Shown one piece after another: positions 11,757-26,609 of a stretch of DNA of 64,000 bases. The translations under genes were made by a program, and so were the position numbers. Every line of letters begins with the position of its first letter. The stretch's first letter is position 1. The stretch lies in assembly GCF_036373705.1 (NCBI RefSeq), contig NC_089868.1, positions 15,296,520 to 15,360,519 on the forward strand, read 5' to 3'. The notes under the pieces are model-generated. The model did not search any database, was not told where the DNA came from, and worked only from the letters and a program-made list of their open reading frames with translations. The DNA comes from Amia ocellicauda. Its lineage: Eukaryota > Chordata > Actinopteri > Amiiformes > Amiidae.

Positions 11757-14700
11757 ATACATTAAATTACCAGTGTAAGCGTATATTTTGTGTTTCATAC
11801 TTATCGTACCATAGCATCTCTATTACAACATATTACACACTTGTACACTAAGCATTTACTGCATAGTTTGAATGTACCCCTATGGTTTAACCTAATGGTC
11901 TGGTCAAATGACCGCTGACACGTCTGTTGCAATTGGGAGTCTTTTTATGATGGTTTTGAACTGCGTTATATCCAACAATTTGTATGTAAGTAATGTGCAT
12001 TATACTAATCAAACGTTTTAATTTAGACAGGCTACGAGGGACATCTGAAGTGTGCTTTAGTATTAAAACATTGTCTGTTTCTGTTAAAAATAGAAAGGAA
12101 AAAATCGATGTGACGATCTTCGAACCTTCTAAGACAGACTAGATTGATACAATGTATTTTATTTCAGAAACAGAAATACAACTATGTTCTCATGGAGGTT
12201 GCATGCTCCCATGTGTTGATATCAGTATCGTGTAATCTGAAGAATGAAGCTTGTCTTCCAGGACTGATCAATAGAGAGTAACAGAATCTATTGGATTACT
12301 AATGGGCGCCATGATTCAGTGACCATTATTGTCATTACTCCATTTGCTACTGTGTCTTGCTGATAACATTACAAATATATTCACTGTATAGTTTGGGCTT
12401 TCTAGCATACAACATATCAGTATGTTTTGTTTAAATATCTGTAATCTAGAAGTGTTTAATCATAGTGTTAGTAAGATCTTATTGTAATGTCAGGAACAGT
12501 ATTAAAGTCGAGCCTAAACCATTATAAGTGGAATCAGTTATTTTCATATACACATTTTCACCAGAGCCTTAGATTATTCAGTTATTAAACAACTGTTAAG
12601 ACATCCTCTCTCCATTTCTCCACATTTTAAGAGATTGATCCATGTGGTATGTCTGTGTTGTTATGTTTTAAGTAATTCAATACACATGACTTGCAAATAT
12701 CATAGAACAGATTGAATTAATTTCAAACTTCAGTGTAAGCCTGCAGTACAGGGAGGTATTGGATAATTGTATTTTCCACCATTTCAATTTGACTAAATAC
12801 TCTAAATTCACAGTCTGGGGCTAGCTATATATAAAGATATATTTGTCTGAGAGAGAGCAATTATTATTATTATGTATTATTATTTGCTGTCGAAAGGGTC
12901 TGTGTCTTTGTGTGTGCGTGTACACATGTCCATGTATAGCACTATTTTGCTATTCTAGTTGATTACACATCTGGATTGATTAATTGAGATTAATTGAATA
13001 ATTTAACTAATTGTCTTGATTCACACCAGTTCAGAGTGTTATTCTAACCATATTAAAATTATACAAATTCATTTTCTTTACCTTGAGGGAAGTTTGCTTT
13101 GACTATAAATAATGTGATACTGAATACTCACTGATGAAGGTGTGACCCAAGTATACCCAAATACACATCACTGCAATACGAACCACAGATGATGAAAGTA
13201 GAAAATAACATAAATCATTTTTTTCCCCCAGATGGACTTGATCATCCATTTGCCTCTAAGGCTATATCCTTTAATATCACAGTCCATAGAAGAGCCCAGA
13301 CCTTAAGATCTGTCACTAGATTAGTCACAGGCCAAGACTGCTGTGTGTCCAGTTCATGTCCAGATAGTTTCCCCTCTGACAATGTAACTGTAATGTGCGT
13401 GATAATAATTCATGTTAATTTGTTTCAGATTCCTTGAATGCTCACTGTGTATCAAAAACCCTTCATTTATTGTACTGTATTTGTTTTGCTAAGGTGGATT
13501 TTATTCAGGGTGAGACCCTTTAAGGACTCTTTTCAGACTTTCTTAGCAGTGATGAAATTGAGTTGTCAGTGGAAAATGTATATTGTTATTGTCTGTCTTC
13601 CCCTTATCAACGAGGACTATAAACCCACTTTGCTAAAGCTGTCTTGTCTTGAGACACTATTAATATTGAGACAATCGGAACTAATGAAAAAATAACGGTT
13701 CCAAACTGGAACTGGAAAACCCAAGCTTGCATCACCAGAAGTTATGTATTAGCCAGTTAATTGACTTGTGTCAACTGATGTTACTCCTATGAAAAGAACA
13801 ATAGCATTACAGAATAATTTCTGGAAAAAATGAAGATAAAATGTTTTAAGTGGACGACCTCACGTAACTTTATAGATATCTTACACTTGGTAAACTTGAA
13901 ACGAATGTCGTGTTTCGGTGGATATTTTTGTACTATACACAAAGCCAAGAATCTACCATAATGACAGCAGGAGATTGTGTTTTAGAAATGCAGTTCAGCT
14001 TAAAAAATACCTATCCTCTTGAAATAAATTTGATCCTGCGTTTGCATGTGCAGTGTAGCTCACAATCTGCTCATACCGTACACATGGGGGTATAGACTGT
14101 TGCCAGATTGTTACCTAAGAACTCTTCAAGGTCAGAGACTTGGCTAATGTAACCTTACACTTCAAGAGAACCTGGTAACAGATACGTGTTGGTGAATACA
14201 AAAGACCTCAATCAGGACTAAGACTTAAATGCATCTTGCTTCAAATGAGGAATTCTCAAACCATCTTCTGTATTTTTAGGGAACAAGTACTCAGACACTC
14301 CCTATAGCTGCTCTTAAACTGGGCATGATCCAGACATTTTGAACAGATACTGACATTTTTGACTAGACTGGAGGAATACAAACAAAACATTTATTCATAG
14401 TATAAACTCAGCTGCTCTGAGTTCAAAAAATATTTGAAAGTTTGAAGGACCAAAAAAATGTTCTGAAAACATGATTTCATTTAAACTTAAAGATACAATA
14501 TGTGGAGTGCCACAAATTGGATTGCACATGAGCAGAATTTATGTTGAAAAGTCACAGTATATAACTAATGCATTAGATAAGCAGTTGTGTGTGTTTGGTA
14601 TGAAACAATTAGATGCCATGTTATTGTTTTAATTGTATAATTGCATACGTTTTTTAGATAGTCTGCATGGGAAACTATTTGAATACTTACATGACAGATT

Positions 14701-16689
14701 TGTATAGAAGTTACATTCCACAGAAGGACAGAATACTGCTCCTCTCCCTATGCAGGAAACTTTAAGATGAAGTACCCCAATGAGCCAGACATTTACTCCT
14801 GGACGATCTACAATCCCACATATTTTATAGATCTCCTGAAAATATAAACATCTTATCTTTGGTCCAGTGACGTGGATGATTAGTGTAACAATTTGGTTAA
14901 GAGCTCAGGTGCAGTAAATGTCTAAAGACACTACGTACCTTCGGTTACTGAGCTGTGCACCTCTGTTCGAACACGTAAAAACAGGAGCTCTTTAGAACTG
15001 CAGAATTCACAATGCCAGTTTTATAAAGGAAATCTTTCATCATCTCTGTGGTGTTTCTATAACATATGATTCCATAAGGCAGAAATCTAATTCCATGTAA
15101 TGAAAGTATTCATCATGTACGAGGGGAGGAGATTTCTTTTTAATTGACAGACCGAGTGGCAGATGTTTCATCATAAGCAGATTCCTCGCTGCCGCCCGAC
15201 AGCTGGGTGAGCATTCCTGGAGGCCTCCCCGTTTTAAAGTCCCCGTTTTAAACCCTCCGTGTTTCGTGTAACTCGCTACCCACAGACGTCAGCCTGTTCA
15301 TACCCAGTGACTCACAAACAAGAGGAATACAAACTTTTTTTTTCTCCCTCTTTCCATCTATCTATCCTCTCCTTCAGGGACTCTCGATGTTCCATTCTCC
15401 AATATTTTAGCATTACTGTTTTTATCTCCCCTACAGTTCGCAGCCTGTAGTGGCTGATAGGTGACGCCAACCTTAGGCTGCTTAACTATATTCTAAAGCC
15501 ACACAGTCTTTAATGTACAGATCTTTTTTATTGCTGTTGTCTCACATTTGCTTGTTTTGGGTGGCACGCACTCTTTTGCTTTGATTTGTGTTTGATACTG
15601 TATAGTCGGTGGAATGTATACTAGGTTATTTTCTTTCTGCACTTAATGTCTATGCTCTCAGGCTGTATGCTCTCAGGGATCGAGGATTTTCACAACCCAC
15701 CATTGCCAATACAGATTAGCCAGGACTTTCCATTATCTCGGAAAGCCCGGAAAAGCACCTATTTCCCGACAGTAGCCCCTGCTGACCAGCACTCACAGGG
15801 CCTGTATCTTCAGATGCTTGCGTCTGCCCTAATGATGGTGTAATTCAGAGCAGAGTGACTGTAATCGCAGATGAGCGATATAACCCCCATCCATTTCCCC
15901 AGCACTGGGCTGTGAAATGAGTTCTGCTTTTTTTGCAAACAAATAATAAACCAGCTGAGTGGACAGAAAATGTCTGGGGGAGAAGCCACTTTCCAGGGTG
16001 TTTCTCTCCTCCACAGTGAGTTATGAACACTGGGATTAAGCATATACTGAACACGCCATTGCTGGGAAAGGAGATGCAATCAGCATGGAACGCTGATGAG
16101 GGAAAGCAGACAAATCGTTTTCCGGCAGGCCAAGTGTATCCTATCATTTCTGTGTGGCTTACAATACCTGGCTGCTTTTCAGAGTTTGAGTTTTATACAT
16201 GCTATGTTTTTGTCAGCCCATTCACATCCTGAGGATTTGCATGCATTTTAAATACAGCACATATGTGTCTCTGCTGGAGGGCTTTAAATCTGCCTGTTGG
16301 AAAAGTGGCATTTAGTTGCTGATATCCAGCGCTGTGACTCCTGCAGGCCTCTGGGATTTCTGAAAATACTTAAAAAGAAGTCAGTAATATTCAGGTAGTG
16401 GATGCCAGTGACGGTTCAATAAATCTACAGCTTATACAAGATAATTTATCTGAAGCCCTGATAGAGATATGAAATACGTTATCTAATTATCTGAGGATGT
16501 TTCATTAATTTGTACAAATTGTACATAGGTGTACTTTGTGCATAGAGATATCTTAATATTTAATATTTTCACAGAGGTAGAGAGATGAAGGACAAAGAAA
16601 GTAGGGGGGAGAAAGAAGAAGAACAGGAGTGGAATGCAGGAGAAATAGAGAAGAAGAAGGAGATTAAGGTTGGTTCTGAAGCACTAGGC

Positions 16690-16881
16690 CAGGGCTGTAC
16701 CCAAAGTCTGGTCCTGAAGGACAGCAGTGCTTCTGGTTTTTCTTCCATCCTGAGTTCTTACCAGCTTTATTTAACTAGAAATGTATTGAATCACTTCATT
16801 ATCTTTACCAGGTGTATGGATTACAGAGGCCAGTAAAACTTGCAGGAACACAATTCCAGGACTGGATTTACAGCACCCCTG
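16690..16881. mobile_element. hAT-like miniature element (degraded)
   Basis: The ends CAGGGCTGTA and the reverse complement of TACAGCACCCCTG form imperfect terminal repeats. Inside are GTCCTGAAGGAC at one end and CCAGGACTGG at the other, the usual pattern of this fish element class. The flanking octamers (CACTAGGC, ATCTAGGT) match at 5 of 8 positions, consistent with a decayed 8-bp duplication. Confidence 0.5.
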
Positions 16882-18443
16882 ATCTAGGTAAAGTCAAACT
16901 TCAACTGAACTGAACTGGTGTGTGTTTTTGTTATTTATGGTTGGTTTGGTACTGACATAGTCTAATACTGCCTTTGTAATCCTCTGGGAAATAGTGAATA
17001 AAATGAACACCCTGATTGTATTCATAGTACCTGCAACAGCACACACCAGCAGAAAATAATGAGTAAAAAAGATGAATAAGTTAATACAAAGAGGACGAAA
17101 ATGTCAAAAGTAATTTGTGATACCATACTCTTTTACAGGGGAAACTGATTTAAATGTAGTTGATGATGATAAGCATGTTGTAACCAGCTGACAGACAGTT
17201 TCCCCACACAGAAACTAGCAGGCCACCAGGTTGTGTGACATTTGAAAATCTCCCAGTAACGCTCATAACATTAAAAACCTCATTCAAGCAGGCATTTCAA
17301 AAACAATTAGTTCCCCGGTAGCCTCCAAATCCTCTTCACAGTCTTGCTAAATAAGCCTCTTGCTTTTTGCATCTGGTAATTTCATTAGTGTGGGAAAATG
17401 AGCCTTCTTAAGCCTGTGTTCGTTTCTCAGAAGCTCCCGGGAGGCTGACACTAACTGAGATTCAAATTCTCCCTGCTGTCTGCAAGGCGAGCCGTCTCCG
17501 TGTGGTTGGTGCAGTACAGTCTGCTGTAAAAATCACATCTCTGTTTAGGCGAGCTCTAAAAAGACTATTTTATTAAGCTTAAATTTTGCCCTCGCCCCCA
17601 GGATTATGTGTACCCTTACAGGAGTTATTTTTCTTACCTTTCTTCCGTAGCCAGTGAAATTGTTTTAGCTTACATGTGTGATTAGCTTATATCTTATGAG
17701 AAAATCATTTAATTAAAACCTTTTGCATGAAAATCATTAGACAAGAGCTGAAAATCATAAATACACATTGTAGAAGTAGTAGAGATCAGGTTGCTGATAG
17801 GCTCTGCGCTGGGCTGAACTGCGTGGTCCAGCCGCCCACGGAGCAAAGCTGGCTATTGGCCAGAACGAGATTTCCACTCAGACCCTTCTCCACGTAACAA
17901 GAGACTAATGGATCGGCTTCTACTCTGTTCTACAGCTCTGCAGACCTCAGGGACTTGAGCAGGGCAAAGGTCTTTCGACTGAGTCATATATTCGGGGTAT
18001 ATGATTTGATACAGTATGCAAATATACACTGAAGGTATCTTAAAACCAGCCACATAATTAGGCAAACTTATTGTATCTGTAAAAGATTAAATTTGAGAAT
18101 AGGAAATGTGTACCTCTGTTTTCTGACTAGTATGGTCTTTGTGTCATTTCAGATAACGTAGAGTGCAATGACAGTCACCCTGTAGAAACACAGCAACAGT
18201 CTTTTGGAGTCCTACGTTATTTGAAGCAAAATCATTTTGTATGTGTGACTTTTCTTACTTTAAATTTAATAAGTTGACCCTCTTGCACTGCCCTTTACTT
18301 GTGCCTGTTTTACTCTGCTTCAGTGTCAGTTTCAAGAGATGAACGCAGTATAAATATCGTTTAAAGGGATTTTGGAGATACATACAGTATCAAGTCCAGT
18401 CTGGTGGGATTTTTCACTGTATAGTTCTTCAAAACTGGTAATT

Positions 18444-18609
18444 CAGGGGCTAGAGTGTCTGCAGGTTTTCATTACAGCTGAGCTATTTTTAATTGAATAC
18501 ATTATTCACTTTACAGCCTCTTCCCCATGTCAAGTGCAGCTGCTGATTTACGGAGACCTATAAAACCTTCTGGATTGCGGCCCCGGAGAACTGAATGTGA
18601 ACAACACTG
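18444..18609. mobile_element. hAT-like miniature element (5'-deleted)
   Basis: It begins CAGGGG and ends AACACTG. The interior has GTGTCTGCAGGTTTTCATT, TTAATTGAAT and GGATTGCGGCCC, a layout I recognise from abundant non-autonomous hAT elements in fish. The expected GTCCTGGAGGGCC near the left end is missing. Confidence 0.5.
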
Positions 18610-21600
18610 GTTTAATGTCTTCGGTTTCAAAACAGACACAGACACTTGTGTGATGTGAGTCAGAGCCAAGCGCCAGTGCTGTAATATAATCAGTGAAATA
18701 ACAATAGAGCGGCAGCAATATCAAGCGCCAGGAGCTGCGTTTCAGCTGTTGGAGAGTATCAGGGGATGCGGGTGTATTCACTCACAGAGGCATCAGCTTG
18801 TGCCGCTCTTTCAAAAAAGGCCAAATCTTACTCATTCACCACAGTTGGACAGCCCTTTTCCACACAGCACTCCCTGGTGTTTACTGAAACAAGTTGTTAA
18901 AACTCAATCGGTGGGTTCTAATGTCAAAGTGAAGGGGGCTGCGTCTGAAAATCATCATGAAGCGTCGTTGTTACCACTACTTTACCATACAACTGTGGGT
19001 GTGCTTTGATAGAGACATTTATCTCTGCTTGTGCCAATGGCTCTATGCTGCAGGTGTTTGTGTTTATTCAGCATCTATTAGGATCCTATACTTTGCTTCT
19101 CAGTTGGAGAAGCCTTTGCTAATTTCCAAATAATTAGCAGTTGCATTGTGTTACAAAACAAAATCATGAGCACATGTATTTGAAGGTTTGACTCATAACT
19201 GCAGAGATAATCTAATTATCCTGTAATTAAGATGTTGTGTTGGCGCATTGTGTTTTGCTGGTAAGACTTTCAGCTTGGGAGGGGGGAGGGGAGAGAGAGC
19301 TAGAAACAGAGCAGAGAGAGAGAGTCAGAGTCAGAGGGTCAAAGGGAGGGAGTTTTAACCCCTACACTGGGCCTAATTAAATGCAAAATCTGAATTTATT
19401 TTCCAAGTGTCATCTGTAAAAGTGTATTTTTTTTTTCTTTTTTGCATGATGTATTGTTTATAGATAATTATGCTAATTTGGTTTAAATTTGCTTTTTGGG
19501 GGTTGGCATATGTTCTAATTGTGAAGACGTAAGGACTTTTCATCAGATAGATCATTAGGGTGATGCTACAAGGTTTTTGGAGACTGTAATGAGGCTCTAT
19601 ATTACAACTGGCTGCTGAAAAGGTTAGTGTTGCTGGCTGCTGTTTAGACCAAGACAGACCCAGAAACAACACTGTGTCTGCTTGACAGCCCCAGGTCAGA
19701 GCCTCAGCTGAACTCATTATCACAGACCTGGAGAAACAATGGGAGCCAGACTCACATCATTAGCCATTAGTAACATATAGTTTGCATACAGAGACCTGCT
19801 AAATTAGGATTATAGTTTATTTTTGTTATTTTTGTTGAGTGTTTGTGATCTATATCACTCTGGATTAAAGGGATGGAATATTTCAGTGGTAGAGATCAAT
19901 ATTACTAAATTAGTTTGGCAGTTCACACTGATTAAACTGTTATGTAATATTGCAGTTGTTGTAGTATGCTGTTAGTTTTGATTAGACAGAAAAATACAAT
20001 CTAATTGCAGCTATAATTTCTCTTGTGTACACACAATGTCCCTGTTTTCACTCCTGTTTAAATTCTCAAATTACAGTATGGTCAAAGCAAGAAAACATTA
20101 ATAAACATACATTTTCAGTTTGATAATAACAATCACTAGCTCAGTAGTTTTATAGCTTTTTAGTTGTGTTGTTCTGTTAACTGTTTCTGCTTTATTTTGC
20201 TGTTTTTACATTAAAAAGGCAACAGTGCTGAAAATGAAGTCAGTTTAATTTATTATTTGAAGTTCCTCAAGACTGCTGGGTTGCCAGACAAAACATGTTC
20301 AATCATTCATCTCTGTCATTTCCAATGAGCTTTCTGCAATGTGAGGGGATACTCAACAGTGCTCTCCTGTGTAGGTATATCAAGTCAAAGCAATACGATT
20401 TCCACTCTTAAGTGTGTGATTTTCCATATATTCAAGGCTTTGATTTCGTTTTCTGGGGACTGAGAAATTGAGTTTGGCGTCTATTCTTGAAAATTTGAAA
20501 ACCTAAACCTACTACTATTTAGTCCTGTTTGATCAAATTTTAAGAGATATTAGCCTTCTCTTCGTCATATAGAAAATGACTGTGAACAGGGATTCATTTC
20601 AGATAGGAGAGTCAAGCTGTGTGACAGTCAATTAAAAAGAATAATAACTTGAAATTGACATTCTATTTCTGATGAGTGTAATGCAGTAAGAAGTGTGGGC
20701 GTGCCATTATGATATATCCAACAGTGTTCAGTTTCTGTGTAGTATTCCCTGCAGTGGACTTTATGAACCTTAGGTCTCTGCCATCTTGTAAACAGTCATA
20801 CATGTAAAATTACTCACAAGCACATTATACAACGCTACATTGTCAGCTCCAGTCCTTTTATCATACTACTGGGAGCTGGCTGTTATAGCTTTCATACTAA
20901 CCTCTACAAAACACATGATGGAGGCCTATCTTACTGATTTTGTTCATGTAATGTATACAGCTTCATATATCTGTCATGTCAATTGAGTTTGACGAGTCTG
21001 GATAGTAAAGAAGTGGTGGATATTAATCCTGCAGAGGATTGTATGTGTGTGTGTGTGAGAGAGAGAGAGAGACAGAGGAAAGATGTGAAAAAATTACATC
21101 AGAAGCAAAGAGGGCAGACTGAAAAATCCCTTCAGGCATAGGACAGAATTCAGAGTTTGGTTCCCAATATAGAAGAAGGTGAAAGAGCGCAAAATGGTGT
21201 CAGATGTGTTAACGGGCAGGAAGGCAATGTTTTAACTTTATTGTCCAGCGAAAATAAAAATGCAAGCGCACATCTAGTGGCAGTGAAGTTCTTCAGATCT
21301 AGTAGGTAAAACACAAGAATGCAAATAAATAACACATTCTGCCCTGTATCTCAGTGTGAGTACAGTGAGATTATATGTCTTTAATATTTCAGTACAACTG
21401 CTTTGGTCCTGTACCAGCACACTACAAAACAGCTACTCTGCAGCACCAAACCCCGCTGATAAGAGCCCTCAGGACTGACATATATCCCAAGTGACTTAAT
21501 TTACTGTCAACTTATTCTTTCCCATTACCAGTCCTTGGAACATAAACAGTATAATTAACCGTATGCTGATGCTGCCAAAATCACTCCTTTCTTATTGTGA

Positions 21601-24600
21601 CACACAGAGCCGCGAGCGCGGGGGATACAGGCTGCTGCCTCAGTGAAGAGATGCTGCCAGTAAATGCAGATATTGTTAATACATTCCCATCACTGTGGCT
21701 GCACAGGCGTAATATTTCAGTTCCACACCAGAAATTGAAGCAATAGTGGTTTTCTATTATTAATTGACTGATTTAATTTCCATACGTGTTTAGGGAAACC
21801 TGCTGAGGCACTGCAAACCCACTGATGAATTCTCCCTCCGCTTTGTACTCTGGGACTGGTTGTCATGTGTAATTTAGCCTGGATTGTGGAGTGTCAATGG
21901 GAAGACTTTGCACTTTCTGTCACTGAGTCACATCCCACTGTGGGGAACTCCGAAAAGGGCAAATATGAATGGATGTCAGTTTAAGGGAGAGGCAGGAGTC
22001 AATGTGAAATACATGCGTGGGAAATAAACAGCTGTATTGATGCCTGATCAGCCAGTGACTACTGAACTGAATCCTTGATGCAACTTTTCCTTGATCACAG
22101 AACGTTTGAAATCCGTAGCAAAGAATATGAACCATCAGAACTTAACCAAGTATGAACATTAAGTTGCCAGATTTGCTCTGCAGTCTGGCCATGCCAAAAT
22201 AACTCTAAAAAGGAGCACTGTAATTACTGTTGAAACAAATGCTAACCTTCAGACCTGAAGTTGTGTACGAGCAGAAGGGTCAGTGTGGGTCAGACAGTTT
22301 CTGATAGTTATAAAATAAGCCTAAATGTCAAACCACGTAGTCAGATTACATCATTGTGCTCTTATTCTCTTCTTTACTTTTTTTGAATATTGTTCTTACT
22401 TTCCACTGTGCAGAATAATAACTAGCTATATGAGTAAATAAGTAAATCTACTAACAGTACACTGTTCTCAGTTATTCCTATAAAAACTGCTCGGATCTGC
22501 CTGCATGCAGAGAAACATGCCTTTCTCTCCAGCAAGCTGAATAAAGCGTATTGACTACTTCAAACCCAAACCTGTGAAGTGAAAAACAAAAAGTGAAGCT
22601 TCATTTCAGTGTTAATTAAATAAATCAATTTCTTCAAGTACTAGTTATCAGTGTAATGCCATCTTTTCAAACTTGTTTGGTTACGGTCTCTGCAGATTTG
22701 TGACTGGTGTTAAGATATAGGCCACTGTTCATGTAATCGTGGTATAGCGTTGGGGTCTGTTCATTAGTTTAAAGGAAGGATTAGGAATTCAGTGAAACAG
22801 TAATCTTGTGTGAGTTTTTGTTTGTTTTAGGATGATATGGTTGGGAATGATGAGTTTCTGAGTGTTGACGCCCAGTCCATTTTGGGCTTAAAAGAAACCA
22901 AAACGTGAAACCAAGCCAACACCACAGTTTGAAGCTCAGCTCTATTTATCCATCTCAGGAAACCTTGCAAAACTTCAAAATTCACCTTAACTGCAGTTTA
23001 TTATTCTATCTATTTTAAACATTGCTCTCAATCAAATGTTACCTCTAAGTAATACATTTACACCAGTCTTTTCAGTTATTTCCAATATATTTTAAGTGCC
23101 AATCAATGGTTCTGACCTTCTAACCCTCTGAATTAGATCAATTGTCTTCTCATTTTCCATTAGGTAAATTATTAAGCTTATAGCTGGAGTTTAGTTTTTG
23201 ACAACAGCATAAGGTGATGCATGTGTTTGGTTAAGTGTTTATAAGAATATGATATTGTATATTGTATCTGATCAAATTAAATGGTCACTTGTTTACGTAA
23301 AACTGATCCATCACTACATACGGAATTACATACGGTTCTGCTGTGAGGAACAAAATCCTTTTGTTGCCTTTAGCAATCCGTACATGAGAAAAATCCTTTA
23401 ATATTGCCATTACATGTAAATGTAGGCAGTATAATGGTGTGTGACTCATGTTTGTCCATTATATTCAAGTAGATGTAAGGCAAACATAAGACTTTCACAT
23501 AAATAAAATATGTAGCTCTGCAAAGTGATAAAGTAACTTTATTTTTCTGTTAAAATACCACTTTCTCTTTCTGCCTTTTGTATTTCTGTTGGTTTATAAT
23601 AATTAGTTTGCTGGCCTGATCTGGATCTCTGTAACAAGGTTTATATATAAAATTACCAAACCAAAATACAGGATTAATTGTTGTAATATTGTGTAATAGT
23701 AGCTTGGAAACTTTGTGTTCCTGCTTGTGGGAATTGATCTGTTGTTTTATCCTGCAGCAGTACGTTTTCTTATATATAGTGTGTGGTTCTAGGGAATCAA
23801 GTTTTGAATCTCACATTTCCTCACTGCGAAATTATATATACAATTGCATTGCCAAATGCCTTTACCATTACAATTAGAAATGGTTATCGGTTAACATAAC
23901 ACAATAAAGGCATTTAGGTTAATTTGTACCAAAGCCAGCAGAATGCTACAGGGGGACCTTTAAGAAAGCAGGCGCATCTGTTCAACAGTGAGGAAATAAA
24001 AAAGTGCAGTGAAGGAAGCAAATATTCCTGAAATGAAGATGAACATTTTTTTCAATGTAAGTATCCATCAGGAATGGAAACAGAGCTTTGGTCAGGACTT
24101 CTCTATTCTGTATTATAGTCCATAAGAGGTGAAGACAGAGACGGACACTTCCTATTAAATACCAGCCCACTTTTTCCCTTCTTGGTAACTTGGAGTGAAA
24201 CTGTGATGCATTACCTTTGACTTTGTTTGATCTGTCTTGGCTAGATAAATAACTGAATTTGCTTGACTAAGATACAGTACAATATTTTAAATGGAAGATA
24301 AATGTGACTTACATTGCTTACATTCTTACAGTCTGTGGGTGACTCATGACTAAATTAAGGCAATGTCTTAGATAGGTTTCTCAGCTCCAAGACCTTTAGT
24401 GACAATCTAATGTATTAAGACACGCTATAGAACTTATTGTGTCATGAAACTCTGCTGACTGAAGAGGCTTGTATGCTCTACTGAAAATAAATGCTGGATT
24501 TAAAAAGGGCTACTGTCAACTGATCATTCCCATTGCTCTGCTTACAATTACTGCTGTAAGTGGAAGAAAGCTAAGGAGGGAAGTGCTGTATTGGTTAATA

Positions 24601-25764
24601 TAATCTGCATCATTAGAGGGTTATATATAACTTTGCCTCTATTTGACTGGCCCCTTGTCAGTGCCCCCGCAGACAAAAAACACAGAGGGACAAAATATAA
24701 TTACTTCTTTCTGTTGGGAATCAAACACATTTATGTATTCATAAACAGGCCACAAATATTGAATTCCTCCTTTCAGTAATTTGTTGTTCACATTGTATAT
24801 AAATAAAAACAATTTAAGATTTTTTAAGGAATACAATGAGGAATACTCCTACGCACTAGTAATTAAAGGATTGGTATAATAATATGCTGTAATTATGTTA
24901 TTATAGTCTTACTGACTTGTGAAGTGTGCTGAGAAATTAAATAACCAGGGTTATTTCTGATCCTGTATCCTCTAATCAAAAAAATCCTCTGTGTACAAAT
25001 GCAGTGCAACCTGCACCTGGTTTACAAAACTGTGTTCAGCACCATGGATAGTAACCATGGATCCTCTCATGAGTTACTCCAGTGACTCAGTCGTCAGATT
25101 GATGTTTACATGATTAAGAATACTATATGGCTTGTGAAAAACTGAATTTTAAACAGCTGTTTAAATTGTTTTCATGTTGCATACCTGCTAATAATTGTAT
25201 TCTAATACTTCCTGAATATGTACAGTCCACAATGTTTTTTAATATCATAGTGTCATATTGTTTTAGCTGGATGGCAATATTTGAATATCAAAACAGCTGT
25301 GTTCAGCAGAGAAATGCTGTTTATTGCATGCTATCTCACAGAAATACTCAGAAACAAACGCTTCAAAACTGTACTTCTTGGTAATTAAAAGTCTGATCTA
25401 TTCAGGTTTAGGCATAATAATGGAGATTGACGTCACAAGTTTATATCTTATGCTTTTACATAGAAGCTCTGAGAATATGGCTTTGTAAAATAAAGGGTTT
25501 AAATGTTTTTTTTTGCTTACTATTTTTGTTTTAATCTTTTCATACTATCCTGTTGTAAGAAGGCTGAATATTGCCTTCTGATCATCACAGAGCCTCTTAT
25601 TGTAGCTTTTACTGTTATTCCATGTGCTGTTCCCTCTGTAGCTTAAGTCATCTTCTGAGTTGCCATAAAAAAAAACATTACACTGTAAGCAATCACCTTC
25701 AAAATCACACACCAAGAGGTCTCCAAATGTGTTAAATTGTAGTGATTCACATTATGTGAGGTTC

Positions 25765-26600
25765 AATAAGCAGTTCCTGTAGGTTCCCTCTGCTGGGTAG
25801 TGCATTTCAAAGCAAAGACTCAACCATGAGCACCAAGAAGCTTTCAAAAAAACTCCATGGCAAAGATGTTGAAAGGCACCAATCAAGGGATGCGTACAAA
25901 AAAAATATATAAAGCCTCGAATATCCCTTGGAGAAAGGTCAAGATGATTATTAAGAGGTGGGAGGTGTAAGGCACCACCAAGACCCTGCCTAGATCAGGC
26001 TGTCCCTCCAAACTGGATGACCGAGCAAGTTGGAGACTGATTAGAGTGGCTAACATTTTGCAAAGTACAGAAAACTCCTTGAGGACAACCTGTTGTCCTC
26101 TGCAAGAAAGCTGAAACTGGGACAGAAGTTCACTTTTCAGTATGACAATGACCCGAAGCACACAGCCAAAACTACACTGGAATGGCTAAGGAACAAAAAT
26201 GTAAATGTCCTTTAGTGGCCCAGTCAGAGCCACAAAACACTAAAACAGGAGTTTGCATTCTCTGGTGATGGAGGGCCAATTTCCGGAGGTTGCATGGAAT
26301 GGGGCGCCGCAGTAGAAAATGAACCACCGATGAAAACTAAATATGTCCCAGTTCATACCTTTTTATGAACTTTAATTGTCGTTTCATTATTTTCCCCCAA
26401 ATTACATGTGCAATTTGTAACAGAAAATGTTCATTAACTTATCATTTATTAAAGGTTCAAAAAGGGGTGGTTGAAGTTTGGCTTTGGGGGGCCACACCAA
26501 ACATCGTTGAAGGCTGCATTTGGCCCCCCGGCTGCAATTTGGGAACCCCTGCTCTAAAGGCACAACAATTTATGAAAAAAGGCAGTATAAATGTTCTAGG
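25765..26600 (+). mobile_element. Second Tc1-like family, degraded relic
   Basis: The start of a transposase frame is seen at 25826 (MSTKKLSKKL...). It is followed by helix-turn-helix pieces (IIKRWEV region, TLPRSGCPSKLDDRAS in plus-strand codons). An internal deletion comes next, and then the second catalytic aspartate block [17 protein letters not shown] at about 26137-26187. Several stops and indels interrupt it. Right-end sequence resumes after a nested element at 26560-26600. Boundaries are approximate. Confidence 0.7.
26246..26551. mobile_element. hAT-like element nested in the Tc1 relic
   Basis: It runs from CAGGAGTTTGC to GGGAACCCCTG, giving partly complementary ends. The flanking octamers CACTAAAA (26238-26245) and CTCTAAAG (26552-26559) agree at 6 of 8 positions. 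Tc1-like sequence stops and resumes around it. Confidence 0.5.
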
Positions 26601-26609
26601 CACTGTATA

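Larger units (their letters stand above)
4855..25750. other. Long AT-rich gene-poor spacer
   Basis: About 21 kb with no exon chain that I could support. Open frames here are short and lack family features or paired splice sites. Contents recognised are a TTA/TAA microsatellite, two hAT-like miniature elements, GA- and GT-rich simple runs (19271-19325, 21043-21075) and one small ATG frame at 11676. Conserved regulatory elements could be present but cannot be judged from one sequence. Confidence 0.5.

Noticed and set aside
15150-15300. Small GC-richer patch that might be a promoter
   Set aside because: No start codon with a splice chain, CCAAT or TATA-like arrangement was found. It could be a conserved element but this is not supportable here.
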